Origin: a virus
DNA length: 64,000 nt
IMG/VR virus record: IMGVR_UViG_3300045921_000730
Location: 180,294 to 244,293 of that record
Strand: one strand, 5' to 3'
The stretch's first letter is position 1, and each line of letters starts with the position of its first letter. Positions 19,013 through 27,340 of this stretch are shown here, one piece after another. The notes under the pieces are model-generated. The model saw nothing but the letters and a program-made list of their open reading frames with translations. It ran no database searches and had not been told where the DNA came from. The translations under genes and the position numbers were made by a program.

Positions 19013-19990
19013 ATGGCAAACCTACCTTCGAGTGGTCCATTAAGTATACAACAAATTGGAACATTTTTTGGTGATACATCACCGCATGCCATGAATGAAT
19101 TTTATCGTGGTGGACCATTAGTTCCAAACATACCAGCAAATGCTTCAATACCTACATCAGGACAGATTGCTGTCGGAAATTTTTATAATGCAAGTGACGG
19201 ACGACAACTAATTACTTTGACTGTTGCAGGAACTACCAACACAAATTATAATGTCTACACAGCTGCTTCGGCAAGTCCATTATATGCACCTGGCTTTACA
19301 GATGTTGTGTTAAATATTCAATCCGGAGCACAAATAAGCTCAACAAGCACTTCAACAGCAGCACTGCTTGTTCCTAATGCTTTTAACCCAGGAGACACTG
19401 TAACAATTAACAATCAAGGAGTAGTTGCTGGTCGCGGCGGTAATGGTGGCAACGGAGGTCCGGGTGCTCCCGGTTCTGCCCCCACCATGGCTGGTGGTTC
19501 AGGTGGTGCCGGCGGTCTGGCTCTTGAAGTCCAACGTCCAGTAACAATAAATAATAGCGGAGGTATTATACGTGGTGGCGGTGGCGGAGGAGGAGGCGGT
19601 GGGGGAGCTTTCGCACAAGCATTTGGGCCACCCAAAAGCCCTACTCCAGCAGCTTCTGTTATTGGAGGCGGAGGAGGTGGAGGAGCAACCGGCAACCCAG
19701 GTGCTTCACCGTTAGTAACTTCAATTGGCGGATCACCTAACGGCAACCATGGCCTCAATAATGCGGCCGGATCTGGAGGTCCAGGAACACCAAACGCTCC
19801 CAGAGGAATAGCGTCCGGTGCCGGCGGCAATGGCGGTGCCGCAGGCAGTGCAGGTACATCAGGATCGCCAGCACCAGCCGGTCCTATAACAGGTGCAGGT
19901 GGCGCCGGTGGTTCGGCTGGTGGCGCAGTTTCTGGAAATCCATTTATTACATGGACAAACACAGGCACTCGCACAGGACCAATTTCATAG
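19013..19990 (+). CDS. Glycine-rich gp38-like adhesin / fibre tip
   Basis: 325 residues, 3 nt after the S74 fibre stop. The N-terminus (LPSSGPLSIQQIGTFFG...MNEFYRGG.LVPN....IPTSGQIAVGNFYNA) is a head common in phage tip proteins. The middle (NIQSGAQISS...FNPGDTVTINNQGVVAGRGG) and polyglycine blocks (GGGGGGGGGGGAFAQ, GGGGGGGATGNPG), ending TWTNTGTRTGPIS, match the C-terminus of the RCC1 fibre at 9971. T-even gp38-type adhesins use such polyglycine loops for receptor contact and bind the distal end of a long fibre. The S74 fibre just upstream is the natural partner. Confidence 0.75.
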   Translation: MANLPSSGPLSIQQIGTFFGDTSPHAMNEFYRGGPLVPNIPANASIPTSGQIAVGNFYNASDGRQLITLTVAGTTNTNYNVYTAASASPLYAPGFTDVVLNIQSGAQISSTSTSTAALLVPNAFNPGDTVTINNQGVVAGRGGNGGNGGPGAPGSAPTMAGGSGGAGGLALEVQRPVTINNSGGIIRGGGGGGGGGGGAFAQAFGPPKSPTPAASVIGGGGGGGATGNPGASPLVTSIGGSPNGNHGLNNAAGSGGPGTPNAPRGIASGAGGNGGAAGSAGTSGSPAPAGPITGAGGAGGSAGGAVSGNPFITWTNTGTRTGPIS

Positions 19991-20019
19991 TGTTGACAAA
20001 AACTACCACTTTGTATAAA

Positions 20020-20027
20020 AATAAATA
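20020..20027 (+). promoter_or_regulatory. Late promoter-like box, with possible TTGACA upstream
   Basis: AATAAATA 21 nt before the ATG at 20048. TTGACA (19993-19998) and TATAAA (20014-20019) with a short 15-bp spacer are also present, so a host-type promoter may overlap it. Confidence 0.4.
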
Positions 20028-20047
20028 TTTTTAACAAAGGAGTAAAT

Positions 20048-20374
20048 ATGATACCGACAACCATTACACTTAAAATTCACAATTATGATCCTGAATCAGA
20101 ATCATTAATTGTTTCATTTGCTTCCGATAAAACTAACTTTGGTCCTGACGAATACACACGCTTTGCTTATCAACCAACAGTTTATCAAGATCCATACAAT
20201 GTTAACTTTGTGTTGAAACATATTGCTCATTCAGGAATTGAAATAACAGAAGATATTGTTAAAAAAGAACAATATAAAGAAAATAAACAAATTACAGAAA
20301 AATATAAAGAACTTGTTGGGAAACAGTTTACTTTTTCTGTAAAAGAATTGTATAATTTTATTCATAATCAATAA
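20048..20374 (+). CDS. Small protein, paralogue of the 14083 gene
   Basis: 108 residues; AAAGGAG RBS. Same layout as the 14083 product (strand-rich first half, then KHIAHSGIEI and a charged helix KKEQYKENKQITEKYKELVG). As at 14083, it directly follows a glycine-rich fibre tip gene. Function unknown; possibly an assembly chaperone for its neighbour. Confidence 0.65.
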   Translation: MIPTTITLKIHNYDPESESLIVSFASDKTNFGPDEYTRFAYQPTVYQDPYNVNFVLKHIAHSGIEITEDIVKKEQYKENKQITEKYKELVGKQFTFSVKELYNFIHNQ

Positions 20375-20384
20375 TAAAAATAAT

Positions 20385-20990
20385 ATGACTATTAGCACTG
20401 ATCTTCTAAACACATACGGGGCTGTACATCTTACTAAACTAGTACCAATTGAATTTTGTTATTTTCTCACTCATATATTAATGAGAGAAAATGCTATAAA
20501 TGGCCAAGTTGGAGATCCACAAGTACCTAATTCGTTGGTGTCAGTTCATGGTAATATTGCATTTGATACGCTTCAAGAGCGGTTGTGGCCAACCATTGAG
20601 AAATGTACTGGGAAAGAATTGATACCTACGTATTCATATGCACGGTTATATAGTAATGGTGATATCTTAGAAAAGCATGCCGATCGTCCATCGTGCGAAT
20701 ACAGTGTAACAATCCAACTTGGAAGATCACATCACTATGCGTGGCCAATTTATATGGGTGATATTCGTTTTGATATGGCAGAAGGGGATGCTATAATTTA
20801 CAAAGGTTGTGAAATCGATCATTGGCGCGATAAGTGCGACGGTCCACCGAATTATTATTCGGGCCAAGTATTTTTACATTATGTTGATGCTAACGGCCCA
20901 TATACAGAATGGGCAGGCGACAAACGGTGGCAAGATCTGAAAAATTTTCCGTATCAAAAACAAAGAACATTAGTAATGGAGGCGAAATGA
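20385..20990 (+). CDS. 2OG-Fe(II) oxygenase family protein
   Basis: 201 residues. Motif LEKHADRPSCEYSVTIQLG gives the H-x-D iron ligands and GDAIIYKGCEIDHWRDK gives the distal His on a typical strand. The G-D-A-I-I-Y-x-G-x-x-x-x-H pattern is classic for prolyl-hydroxylase-like dioxygenases. Its stop overlaps the start of the next oxygenase (ATGA), so the two are co-translated. Substrate unknown; location in a fibre cassette suggests modification of virion proteins, which is inference. Confidence 0.75.
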   Translation: MTISTDLLNTYGAVHLTKLVPIEFCYFLTHILMRENAINGQVGDPQVPNSLVSVHGNIAFDTLQERLWPTIEKCTGKELIPTYSYARLYSNGDILEKHADRPSCEYSVTIQLGRSHHYAWPIYMGDIRFDMAEGDAIIYKGCEIDHWRDKCDGPPNYYSGQVFLHYVDANGPYTEWAGDKRWQDLKNFPYQKQRTLVMEAK

Positions 20991-21589
20991 TATACCAAGT
21001 TCCTTACAAAAATACATTTGGAAAAGACCAATATGCATATTGGGAAAATTTTCTTACAGACGAAGAAATAAATCAAATATTAGCTTTGCCTCAATGGCAT
21101 CAAATGACTGAAGGTCGTATAGGTGGTGCCTCCGAAGTTAATGATCTTAATAAAGAAGTTCGTAGTTCGTCAATTTCTTGGTTTTTACCTACAGCAGAAA
21201 CAAATCACATATGGAAAAAAATGACAGAAATAATATCGGAAGTAAATAGTCGTTTTTTTCAATTTGAAATCACAGGTTGTTATGAACCTGCGCAGCTTGG
21301 CTTATATAAAGCAGAGAGTGAAGATAAGTATGAATGGCATACAGACGCCATTCCTCAAGACAGAGCAGTGCCAAGAAAACTATCAATGGCATTGATGCTT
21401 TCTGATCCTTCAGAATTTGAAGGCGGAGATTTACAGATTAAAACAAACTCTGATCAAGCAATTACTTTAGAACAAAAACGTGGAAGAGCGTGGTTTTTCC
21501 CTTCGTACACTTTACATCGTGTAACACCTGTAACTAAAGGCGTTAGACGTTCTTTGGTTTTGTGGGTTGGAGGCCCTCAATTTAGATGA
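20987..21589 (+). CDS. PKHD-type 2OG-Fe(II) hydroxylase
   Basis: 200 residues from the ATG at 20987, which overlaps the previous stop and has a good GGAGG RBS; an upstream in-frame ATG at 20909 lies inside the previous gene. Motifs YEWHTDA (H-x-D), LSMALMLSDPSEFEGGDLQI, and GRAWFFPSYTLHRVTPVTKGVRRSLVLWVGGP (distal His and the 2OG-binding Arg) are hallmark for the P4Hc/PKHD family. This family is frequent in T4-like phages; targets are not established. Confidence 0.85.
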   Translation: MIYQVPYKNTFGKDQYAYWENFLTDEEINQILALPQWHQMTEGRIGGASEVNDLNKEVRSSSISWFLPTAETNHIWKKMTEIISEVNSRFFQFEITGCYEPAQLGLYKAESEDKYEWHTDAIPQDRAVPRKLSMALMLSDPSEFEGGDLQIKTNSDQAITLEQKRGRAWFFPSYTLHRVTPVTKGVRRSLVLWVGGPQFR

Positions 21590-21604
21590 TTTAACCCAAA
21601 ATCT

Positions 21605-21725
21605 ATATAGGCTAAGAGCTGGCTGAATTTACGCCTACGGAGTGGCTGATGTTAATGCCACAACGAAGCAGGAATCAAGGTTGCCGTTGGGTGACTCCAC
21701 TTCTTTTTAAGAACACGTGGTGGTT
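21605..21725 (+). pseudogene. 3' remnant of a TnpB2-type gene and its right end
   Basis: About 105 coding bases match the end of tnpB2 (54640-54747): the remnant reads IYAYGVADVNATTKQESRLPLGDSTSF against IYACGVAEVDVTLKQESRLPLGDPTCS. A CGA-to-TGA change creates a stop within it. The right-end palindrome is degraded (CCACTTCTTTTTAAGAACACGTGG). Confidence 0.75.
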
Positions 21726-21740
21726 AAGATAATAATTTAT

Positions 21741-21944
21741 AAATCGAGCTGAGAAAATCCCACGATTTTTAGTCACGTGGATGAATCAGCACATTGGTAT
21801 CTGGTTCGTTTGTCACCATAAATAGTAATGTCTGGTTGTGGGACGCAATCGGACGTTAAACAAAAACCGAAGGAGGCGTCGATGCTGTTAGGTCGAGTCG
21901 ATGAGTTCGGAAACCATAAAGTTTTTAGCTTCGTGGTAGTTCAT
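21741..21944 (+). mobile_element. Element D: 204-bp TnpB mini-element with guide-RNA scaffold
   Basis: Near-identical to element B: TTAT (21737-21740), left-end hairpin, CATAAATA (21817-21824), scaffold from 21830, terminal hairpin and GTAGTTCAT. It is inserted between the tnpB2 remnant and the RCC1 fibre gene. The interval 21590-21982 thus holds only mobile-element sequence and a late promoter. Confidence 0.8.
21830..21944 (+). ncRNA. Candidate stand-alone omega RNA (element D)
   Basis: Same architecture as in element B. The flank that would act as guide, TTTAAACATAAATAGTATAT (21945-21964), contains the late promoter box of the next gene. Confidence 0.55.
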
Positions 21945-21950
21945 TTTAAA

Positions 21951-21958
21951 CATAAATA
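21951..21958 (+). promoter_or_regulatory. Late promoter-like box
   Basis: CATAAATA 25 nt upstream of the ATG at 21983. Confidence 0.5.
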
Positions 21959-21982
21959 GTATATTATTTTCTGGAAAAAACA

Positions 21983-23899
21983 ATGTCTTTAAACAAACGA
22001 AAAAAACACACACCATTACAACCTGATAGTTTACAAAACGCTTTGTTTAGTTGGGGCGACAATAGCGTCGGTCAGCTAGGTACCAACAATTTAGTTAGTA
22101 CTTCATCGCCCGTAAACGTAAACACAGGTACAAGTTGGCAAACGATTTCTGTCGGTAGCTCTCATGCTGCTGCTATTCGTTCTGACGGTGCATTGTTTAC
22201 ATGGGGGAGAAATAATAACGGACAGCTGGGTCTTGGGGATACAATAGATCGTTCAAACCCGACACAAGTTGGTTCTTCGCTTTGGACAGCAGTATCTGCT
22301 GGTGGTAACCATACTCTTGCTATAAGAATTGATGGTCGTTTGTTTGCGTGGGGTCTTAACACTTCAGGTCAACTCGGTGACGGAACGTTAGTTAGCAAAT
22401 CATCCCCCGTGGGAATAGGAACTTCAAGTTGGGCATTTGTAAGTGCTGGCGAAAATCATTCTTTGGGTGGTAGATGGAGCCCTACCGACACAACAAACAT
22501 TGTTCGTATTGATGCGTGGGGACAAAATAATTTTGGACAGCTTGGTCTTGGTGACACAATAACCAGATCAACTCCCGTAGCTTTTGGTACAACAAACTGG
22601 AAAGAAGTTGTAGCAGGAGATTTTCATTCTGTGGGCATACGTACAGATATGACACTATCTGTGTGGGGAAGAAATGATCAGGGCCAACTTGGGTTAAATG
22701 ATACAATTAATAGATCTGCTCCAACAACACTAGGGACAAAGGAATGGTTAAATGTTAGTGCTGGCGTTTCTCGCACCACAGCTATCGATACTGAAAGAAG
22801 ATTATTCGCCTGGGGGACCAATACAGGCGACGGAACAACAATAAACAGATCATCTCCAGTCCAAATTGGTACATCGAGTTGGACGGTAACTAACACTGGA
22901 AATGTTACTCTAGCAATAGATATCAACAACAAATTATTTTCATGGGGAGAAAATTCTTCAGGACAGGGCGGCGACAATACGACAGTAAACAAATCTTCTC
23001 CAGTACAAGTTGGAACATATAATTGGAAATCAATATCAGCAGCAAGAAACAATTTTAGTTTAGGAATACGTGGCGACACAGATCCTGAATATCCATTGAA
23101 AGCAGAATTTGAAGAAGGTGATTCAGCAGTTATTCCTACTGCTCAAGCGTTCAATACGGCACTAAGATTTTTAACAATTTACAATCCATCAAAAACAAAA
23201 ACAATACAGTTGGGTGCCACCGGTGGGGCTCAAGCTTTCAACAGAGGACAAGCGGGTACGTTGTATGGCATGCCGATACGTCCACCAGGATTTACACCAA
23301 CAAACCCAACATTACTTTCAGTTCCGGCTGTAGGATGGAGAACGTTCCCTTCACAAGAACCTGTATTATTAGCTCCTCAAGAAACAAAAAAAGTAATGAT
23401 TGGCTTTAACGGAGGAAATACTGTAACCACCGGGGAAGACTATTTTGCTGTTGCATCAAGAGTCATCGGTTCAAATATATTTCGAATAACAAGAATTCGT
23501 GTTACTGCATCAAGCGTTCAAGGAATTGGATTCAATAATAACGAATACCCAATAGCCGGACAAGCAACGATAAACAATTTCAACAATTTGACTTTGTCTT
23601 CTTTGCCATCAGGAGCTTCTATTATAACACCACTTCCAAATTCTCAAGGATTAATTTTTGCGTGTACACGATTAGAAGGCGAGGGATTTCAAATACGGCC
23701 CGGTCCATGTAGCGAGGCTACATATGATTGGAGTTCAGGTGGTTTTTATGATGTGTTCAATGAAAATATAGTCACAAGTATTTGTTCTACTATACAAGTT
23801 CGTGTGGTCTCAAGTAGTCCAGGTATAAAAGTTGGCATTCTTCGATTGGGATGTAGTGATCCGTATTTTTATATTCAATTTACAGCAAACATTAGTTAA
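21983..23899 (+). CDS. RCC1-repeat fibre protein with separate C-terminal domain
   Basis: 638 residues. Residues ~20-365 hold seven or so RCC1 repeats (LFAWGLNTSGQLGDGTLVSKSSPVGIGTSSWAFVSAGENHSLG), enough for a single propeller. The remaining ~270 residues are a beta-rich domain without recognised family (EFEEGDSAVIPTAQAFNTALRFLTIYNPSKTKTIQLG...), with several Cys near the end. Likely a receptor-binding or virion surface protein. It does not carry the polyglycine tip of the 9971 protein. Confidence 0.8.
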   Translation: MSLNKRKKHTPLQPDSLQNALFSWGDNSVGQLGTNNLVSTSSPVNVNTGTSWQTISVGSSHAAAIRSDGALFTWGRNNNGQLGLGDTIDRSNPTQVGSSLWTAVSAGGNHTLAIRIDGRLFAWGLNTSGQLGDGTLVSKSSPVGIGTSSWAFVSAGENHSLGGRWSPTDTTNIVRIDAWGQNNFGQLGLGDTITRSTPVAFGTTNWKEVVAGDFHSVGIRTDMTLSVWGRNDQGQLGLNDTINRSAPTTLGTKEWLNVSAGVSRTTAIDTERRLFAWGTNTGDGTTINRSSPVQIGTSSWTVTNTGNVTLAIDINNKLFSWGENSSGQGGDNTTVNKSSPVQVGTYNWKSISAARNNFSLGIRGDTDPEYPLKAEFEEGDSAVIPTAQAFNTALRFLTIYNPSKTKTIQLGATGGAQAFNRGQAGTLYGMPIRPPGFTPTNPTLLSVPAVGWRTFPSQEPVLLAPQETKKVMIGFNGGNTVTTGEDYFAVASRVIGSNIFRITRIRVTASSVQGIGFNNNEYPIAGQATINNFNNLTLSSLPSGASIITPLPNSQGLIFACTRLEGEGFQIRPGPCSEATYDWSSGGFYDVFNENIVTSICSTIQVRVVSSSPGIKVGILRLGCSDPYFYIQFTANIS

Positions 23900-23918
23900 A
23901 AATGTTTGAAAAATATTG

Positions 23919-23948
23919 TTGACATGTAAATATTTTTGTTACTATAAT
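23919..23948 (+). promoter_or_regulatory. Sigma70-type promoter for gene 32
   Basis: TTGACA (23919-23924), 18-bp spacer, TATAAT (23943-23948): both boxes are perfect consensus. Early transcription of gp32 by the host polymerase is expected. Confidence 0.8.
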
Positions 23949-23990
23949 TAGTAGGGCTAAAAGGTAGCCTCGTATATTAAATTAACAAAA

Positions 23991-24050
23991 TAATATTAGA
24001 TAATATTAGATATTTTTAGATAATATTAGATAATTTTAGATAATTTTAGA
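23991..24050 (+). promoter_or_regulatory. 10-bp tandem repeats before gene 32, candidate autogenous operator
   Basis: Six tandem copies of a 10-mer (TAATATTAGA or TAATTTTAGA, one TATTTTTAGA), ending 19 nt before the gp32 ATG and next to its RBS AAAGGA. T4 gp32 represses its own mRNA by binding unstructured AU-rich leader repeats cooperatively. This array would make just such a leader. Confidence 0.6.
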
Positions 24051-24069
24051 TAATAAAGGAAATTATATT

Positions 24070-25011
24070 ATGAATAAACAAACTTTAGCTGCTCTCCGTT
24101 CTGCTTTTTCAAAAGATTCCGAACAAAAAAACCCCTCATCAAATAATTATTATCCTTTCTGGAATATGAAAGATGGTGAAAAATGTGTAATTCGTTTCTT
24201 GCCAGATAAGAACGATGAAAACCCTTATGGTTTTTTGGTCGAAAAGTCTGTCCACACACTTGAAATCAACGGCGAACAAAAAACTGTCCCGTGTTTAACA
24301 ATGTATGGTGAAGACTGTCCAATCTGCAAACTTTCGCAAAAATATTATAAAGCCAAGGATGAGATTAATGGTAAGAAATATTGGAGAAAGAAGCAGCATA
24401 TAGCTCAAGCACTAATTGTTGAAGATCCACTACCTCCAAACGATGCTGGTGAAACGCACGAAGGTAAAGTTCGCTTCATTACTCTTGGTTTCCAACTCTA
24501 CGAAATCATTCAACACGCTTTCAAATCTGATGATGTTCTTGATTCTATTCCTTATGATTTCGAAGAGGGATATGATTTTATTATTAAAAAGTCAAAGCAA
24601 GGAAACTATTCGACCTATGCTGTTGGTTCAAGGTTTGCACGTAAACAACGCCCTCTAACAGAAGAGCAGCTTGCTGTTGCTGAAGCAGATATGGTTGATC
24701 TTTCTACCCTTCTTCCAAAGAACCCAGGGTTCGAAAAAGTGAATAGCATGCTTGAGGCCTCACTTGTTGGTGCAAATTATTCTGACGACGAAGATGAAGA
24801 AGAGTTCGTTCCAACCAAGCCACAAAGACAAACTTCTAAGCCAACAACAAAAGTTGTAGACAATAAAGATGATGAAGATGATGAAGAATTTCAAACACCA
24901 AAAGTAGTTTCTTCTAAAAAGCCAAAAAACGAAGAACCTGAAGACGAAGAAAGTGATGATATGGATGTAGAACAAATCCTTGAATCGCTTCGTAACAACC
25001 GTCGCAGGTAA
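24070..25011 (+). CDS. 32: Single-stranded DNA-binding protein gp32
   Basis: 313 residues. Binds ssDNA at the replication fork and recruits recombination partners. The N-terminus is the short basic LAST-like tail. A zinc knuckle of T4 type is seen at H62, C75, C83, C86 (VHTLEINGEQKTVPC...EDCPIC). The core contains aromatic and basic residues typical of the OB fold. The last ~80 residues are strongly acidic (DEDEEEFVP...EDEESDDMDVEQ), the partner-binding tail of this family. It precedes uvsX, as in many T4-like phages. AU-rich leader repeats suggest self-regulation. Confidence 0.95.
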   Translation: MNKQTLAALRSAFSKDSEQKNPSSNNYYPFWNMKDGEKCVIRFLPDKNDENPYGFLVEKSVHTLEINGEQKTVPCLTMYGEDCPICKLSQKYYKAKDEINGKKYWRKKQHIAQALIVEDPLPPNDAGETHEGKVRFITLGFQLYEIIQHAFKSDDVLDSIPYDFEEGYDFIIKKSKQGNYSTYAVGSRFARKQRPLTEEQLAVAEADMVDLSTLLPKNPGFEKVNSMLEASLVGANYSDDEDEEEFVPTKPQRQTSKPTTKVVDNKDDEDDEEFQTPKVVSSKKPKNEEPEDEESDDMDVEQILESLRNNRRR

Positions 25012-25020
25012 TTCAATCTA

Positions 25021-25046
25021 GCGGACGGGGTTAACCCGTCCGCTTC
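25021..25046 (+). terminator. Stem-loop after gene 32
   Basis: GCGGACGGG-GTTAA-CCCGTCCGC, a perfect 9-bp GC-rich stem in AT-rich DNA. The T-tract is poor, so it may act as an mRNA 3'-end stabiliser as much as a terminator. Confidence 0.7.
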
Positions 25047-25083
25047 TAAAAAATTTAGACAAGTAGTAGTTCAGGAGAACACT

Positions 25084-26181
25084 ATGACAGGAAAATTAAA
25101 TTTTATTGATTCATTTATCAAAGAAGTAAACAAACTAGAAGGAATCGGAACTTCTTCGGCGCCACCTCGTTATTGGTACTCAACAGGTAACTATGTGTTG
25201 AATAAAATTATTTCTGGTTCCTTTTATAAAGGAATCCCTCAAGGAAGAATTACAAACTTTGCTGGTCCATCAGGTGCTGGTAAAAGTTTTTTGACAGCTA
25301 ACATCGTTCGTGAAGCTCAAAAATCGGGCGCAATGATTTTAATTGTTGACACCGAGAACGCTCTTGACGATGAGTTCATGACAAAGATTGGCGTTGATGT
25401 AAATGACAAATCAAAATATTTTTACTTTGGTGTATCTACAATTCAACAAGCTGTCAATGTGATTTCACAATTCCTGAAGGGCTATAAAGAAGAATATAAC
25501 AATGATGTAACTGCTCCGCAAGTTTTGATTGTTCTTGATTCTCTCGATATGATGTTAACGGAAACAGAACTTGAAAACTATGAAAAGGGTATCCAAAAAG
25601 GTGATCAGGGCCAAAAGAACAAACAACTAAAAATGATGCTAAGAACATTTACACAAGACATCAAAACATTAAATGTTGCTATGATCTGCACTTCACAAGT
25701 TTATAGAAACCAAGATATCTTAAACGGCGAAGGAGTATGGATTGTTAGCGATGCTGTAAAGTATTCAGCTTCACAAATTGTTCTTTTGAATAAATTAAAA
25801 CTAAAAGATGGGACAGAAGTAAAAGGTATTCGTATGAAGTGTGAAGGTTATAAAACGCGTTTTACAAAACCTTTTCAGACTGTTGTAATTGAAGTTCCAT
25901 ACGAAACTGGCATGGATCCATATAGTGGCTTAGTTGAAACGGCAATCAATTTAAAAATTGTTGAAAAAGCTGGTTCGCGTTATCGAATCGTTGGTAACGA
26001 CGAAACATGGTACGAACGTGATATCCATAAAGTTGCCGACAAAATTCTCACCGCTGCTGAATCAGCACAAGATGCTTTCCTCGGTATTGAAGAAATTCCT
26101 TCTAACGAAATTGATGTAGAAACTGAATCAAAACAAGAAACTATATCACGTCGCAAAAACAAAAATGTAATTGTTGAATAA
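25084..26181 (+). CDS. uvsX: UvsX RecA-like recombinase
   Basis: 365 residues; RBS AGGAG. ATP-dependent strand exchange protein driving recombination-dependent replication. Walker A GPSGAGKSF at 61-69. Walker B-like VLIVLDSLD, then a loop region ending MICTSQVYRNQ. The acidic C-terminus is usual for UvsX. Follows gp32 and precedes the uvsY-like and uvsW genes, so the T4 recombination set is together. Confidence 0.95.
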   Translation: MTGKLNFIDSFIKEVNKLEGIGTSSAPPRYWYSTGNYVLNKIISGSFYKGIPQGRITNFAGPSGAGKSFLTANIVREAQKSGAMILIVDTENALDDEFMTKIGVDVNDKSKYFYFGVSTIQQAVNVISQFLKGYKEEYNNDVTAPQVLIVLDSLDMMLTETELENYEKGIQKGDQGQKNKQLKMMLRTFTQDIKTLNVAMICTSQVYRNQDILNGEGVWIVSDAVKYSASQIVLLNKLKLKDGTEVKGIRMKCEGYKTRFTKPFQTVVIEVPYETGMDPYSGLVETAINLKIVEKAGSRYRIVGNDETWYERDIHKVADKILTAAESAQDAFLGIEEIPSNEIDVETESKQETISRRKNKNVIVE

Positions 26182-26193
26182 TCCTTGAACAAC

Positions 26194-26226
26194 GGAGATA
26201 ATATTTTATAATATTATCTCCTTTTA
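26194..26226 (+). terminator. Terminator after uvsX
   Basis: GGAGATAATATT...AATATTATCTCC, a 12-bp stem followed by TTTT. Confidence 0.8.
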
Positions 26227-26241
26227 CTTTGTGAAAAGTAT

Positions 26242-26871
26242 ATGAAAAAAGAACAACTCGACAAAACAAAATTATTAGTTGAAATGATTCTGTTAAGAGA
26301 CCACGAGTATGATAGACAAACGTCTGTTATAAAACACGTACTACAAGAACATCTCTTTCCGATACTAGCCGAATTCCTTAACACACAATCTGAAAAAACA
26401 GAATGGTATACGGTTGACTTAAGGGAAGGAATTTTATTAATTAGCGCACTGGTAACACACGACGTCGATACCGTTCCAGATTTTCTTCAAGAACTTGCCC
26501 CCATGGAAGATAATGAAGATATAGTAAGTGTGCAACGACTAATTAAAATTGTAATACCAGTAACATTATGCTTTGCACCAAAAGAAATTATTTTTGCTTA
26601 CTTAACAGAAAGACTAAAAAACCAACAAAAGACTCAAACGAGTATACCAACCATATATCTTAAACCGTCTCAAGAAGAAACAACAAACACGGACACAACA
26701 GATAATATAAACAACATCACAACTCAACTTGCCAATTTAATTGAAGAGAAACCATCCGAGACAAATTCAGTAAAAATATTTACACCAACTTTTACGGGAG
26801 AACAACTAACTCCTGAACAACTACGAATGTTAGCATTATTTGAAACAACGCAAACTAAAACTAAACAATAA
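26242..26871 (+). CDS. Unknown protein between uvsX and uvsY
   Basis: 209 residues. The N-terminal ~130 residues look helical (LLVEMILLRDHEYDRQTSVIKHVLQEHLFPILAEFL). Then follow a Thr/Asn-rich linker and a C-terminal peptide FTGEQLTPEQLRMLALFETTQ. I do not recognise it. It sits where T4-like phages place recombination or transcription accessory genes, and ends 7 nt before the uvsY-like start. The isolated C-terminal helix could be a protein-docking peptide, but that is a guess. Confidence 0.6.
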   Translation: MKKEQLDKTKLLVEMILLRDHEYDRQTSVIKHVLQEHLFPILAEFLNTQSEKTEWYTVDLREGILLISALVTHDVDTVPDFLQELAPMEDNEDIVSVQRLIKIVIPVTLCFAPKEIIFAYLTERLKNQQKTQTSIPTIYLKPSQEETTNTDTTDNINNITTQLANLIEEKPSETNSVKIFTPTFTGEQLTPEQLRMLALFETTQTKTKQ

Positions 26872-26878
26872 AAATCTT

Positions 26879-27337
26879 ATGGATTCGCCAGCCATTCTTT
26901 TCAAAAATCCTGAGAAGTTATTATTAACATTGGACGAATATCGTGCTTCAATTAAAGAAGTAGAAGCAATCTTAACATTTCAGGGCAAAACACTTCAACA
27001 AATTGATAGAGAACAAGTTGCTTGGCCTTTCTACTATGAACAAAAAAGAATTGAGCTCGAAACTTTGTTAAAGTTTGCTAAAATGCAAGAAGATAAAATT
27101 CGCAGCACGTTAGCACGAAAATATAAAGAAAACTATAGTTTTGATCTTGGTGATAGATTAAGAGATAGTTATATTGATTCGGAACCTTCATACCTTGCAA
27201 TTCATGAACTCGTAATTGAAATAGAACATGTAGTAAACTTATATAAAAGTGTGTGTGATTGTTTTCAAACAAGAGGATATACATTAAGAAATATGACTGA
27301 ACATTTTGTTAATAACATACAGGATCGAGTAATTTAA
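26879..27337 (+). CDS. uvsY: UvsY-like recombination mediator
   Basis: 152 residues from the ATG at 26879; an in-frame ATG at 26840 overlaps the upstream gene and is unlikely. UvsY loads UvsX on gp32-covered ssDNA. The C-terminal pattern VVNLYKSVCDCFQTRGYTLRNMTEHFVNNIQ matches the T4 UvsY end (a helix, then a SRGFAIKHIQDM-like segment), and the protein has the same small helical, charged make-up. Position between uvsX and uvsW supports this. Confidence 0.75.
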   Translation: MDSPAILFKNPEKLLLTLDEYRASIKEVEAILTFQGKTLQQIDREQVAWPFYYEQKRIELETLLKFAKMQEDKIRSTLARKYKENYSFDLGDRLRDSYIDSEPSYLAIHELVIEIEHVVNLYKSVCDCFQTRGYTLRNMTEHFVNNIQDRVI

Positions 27338-27340
27338 AAC

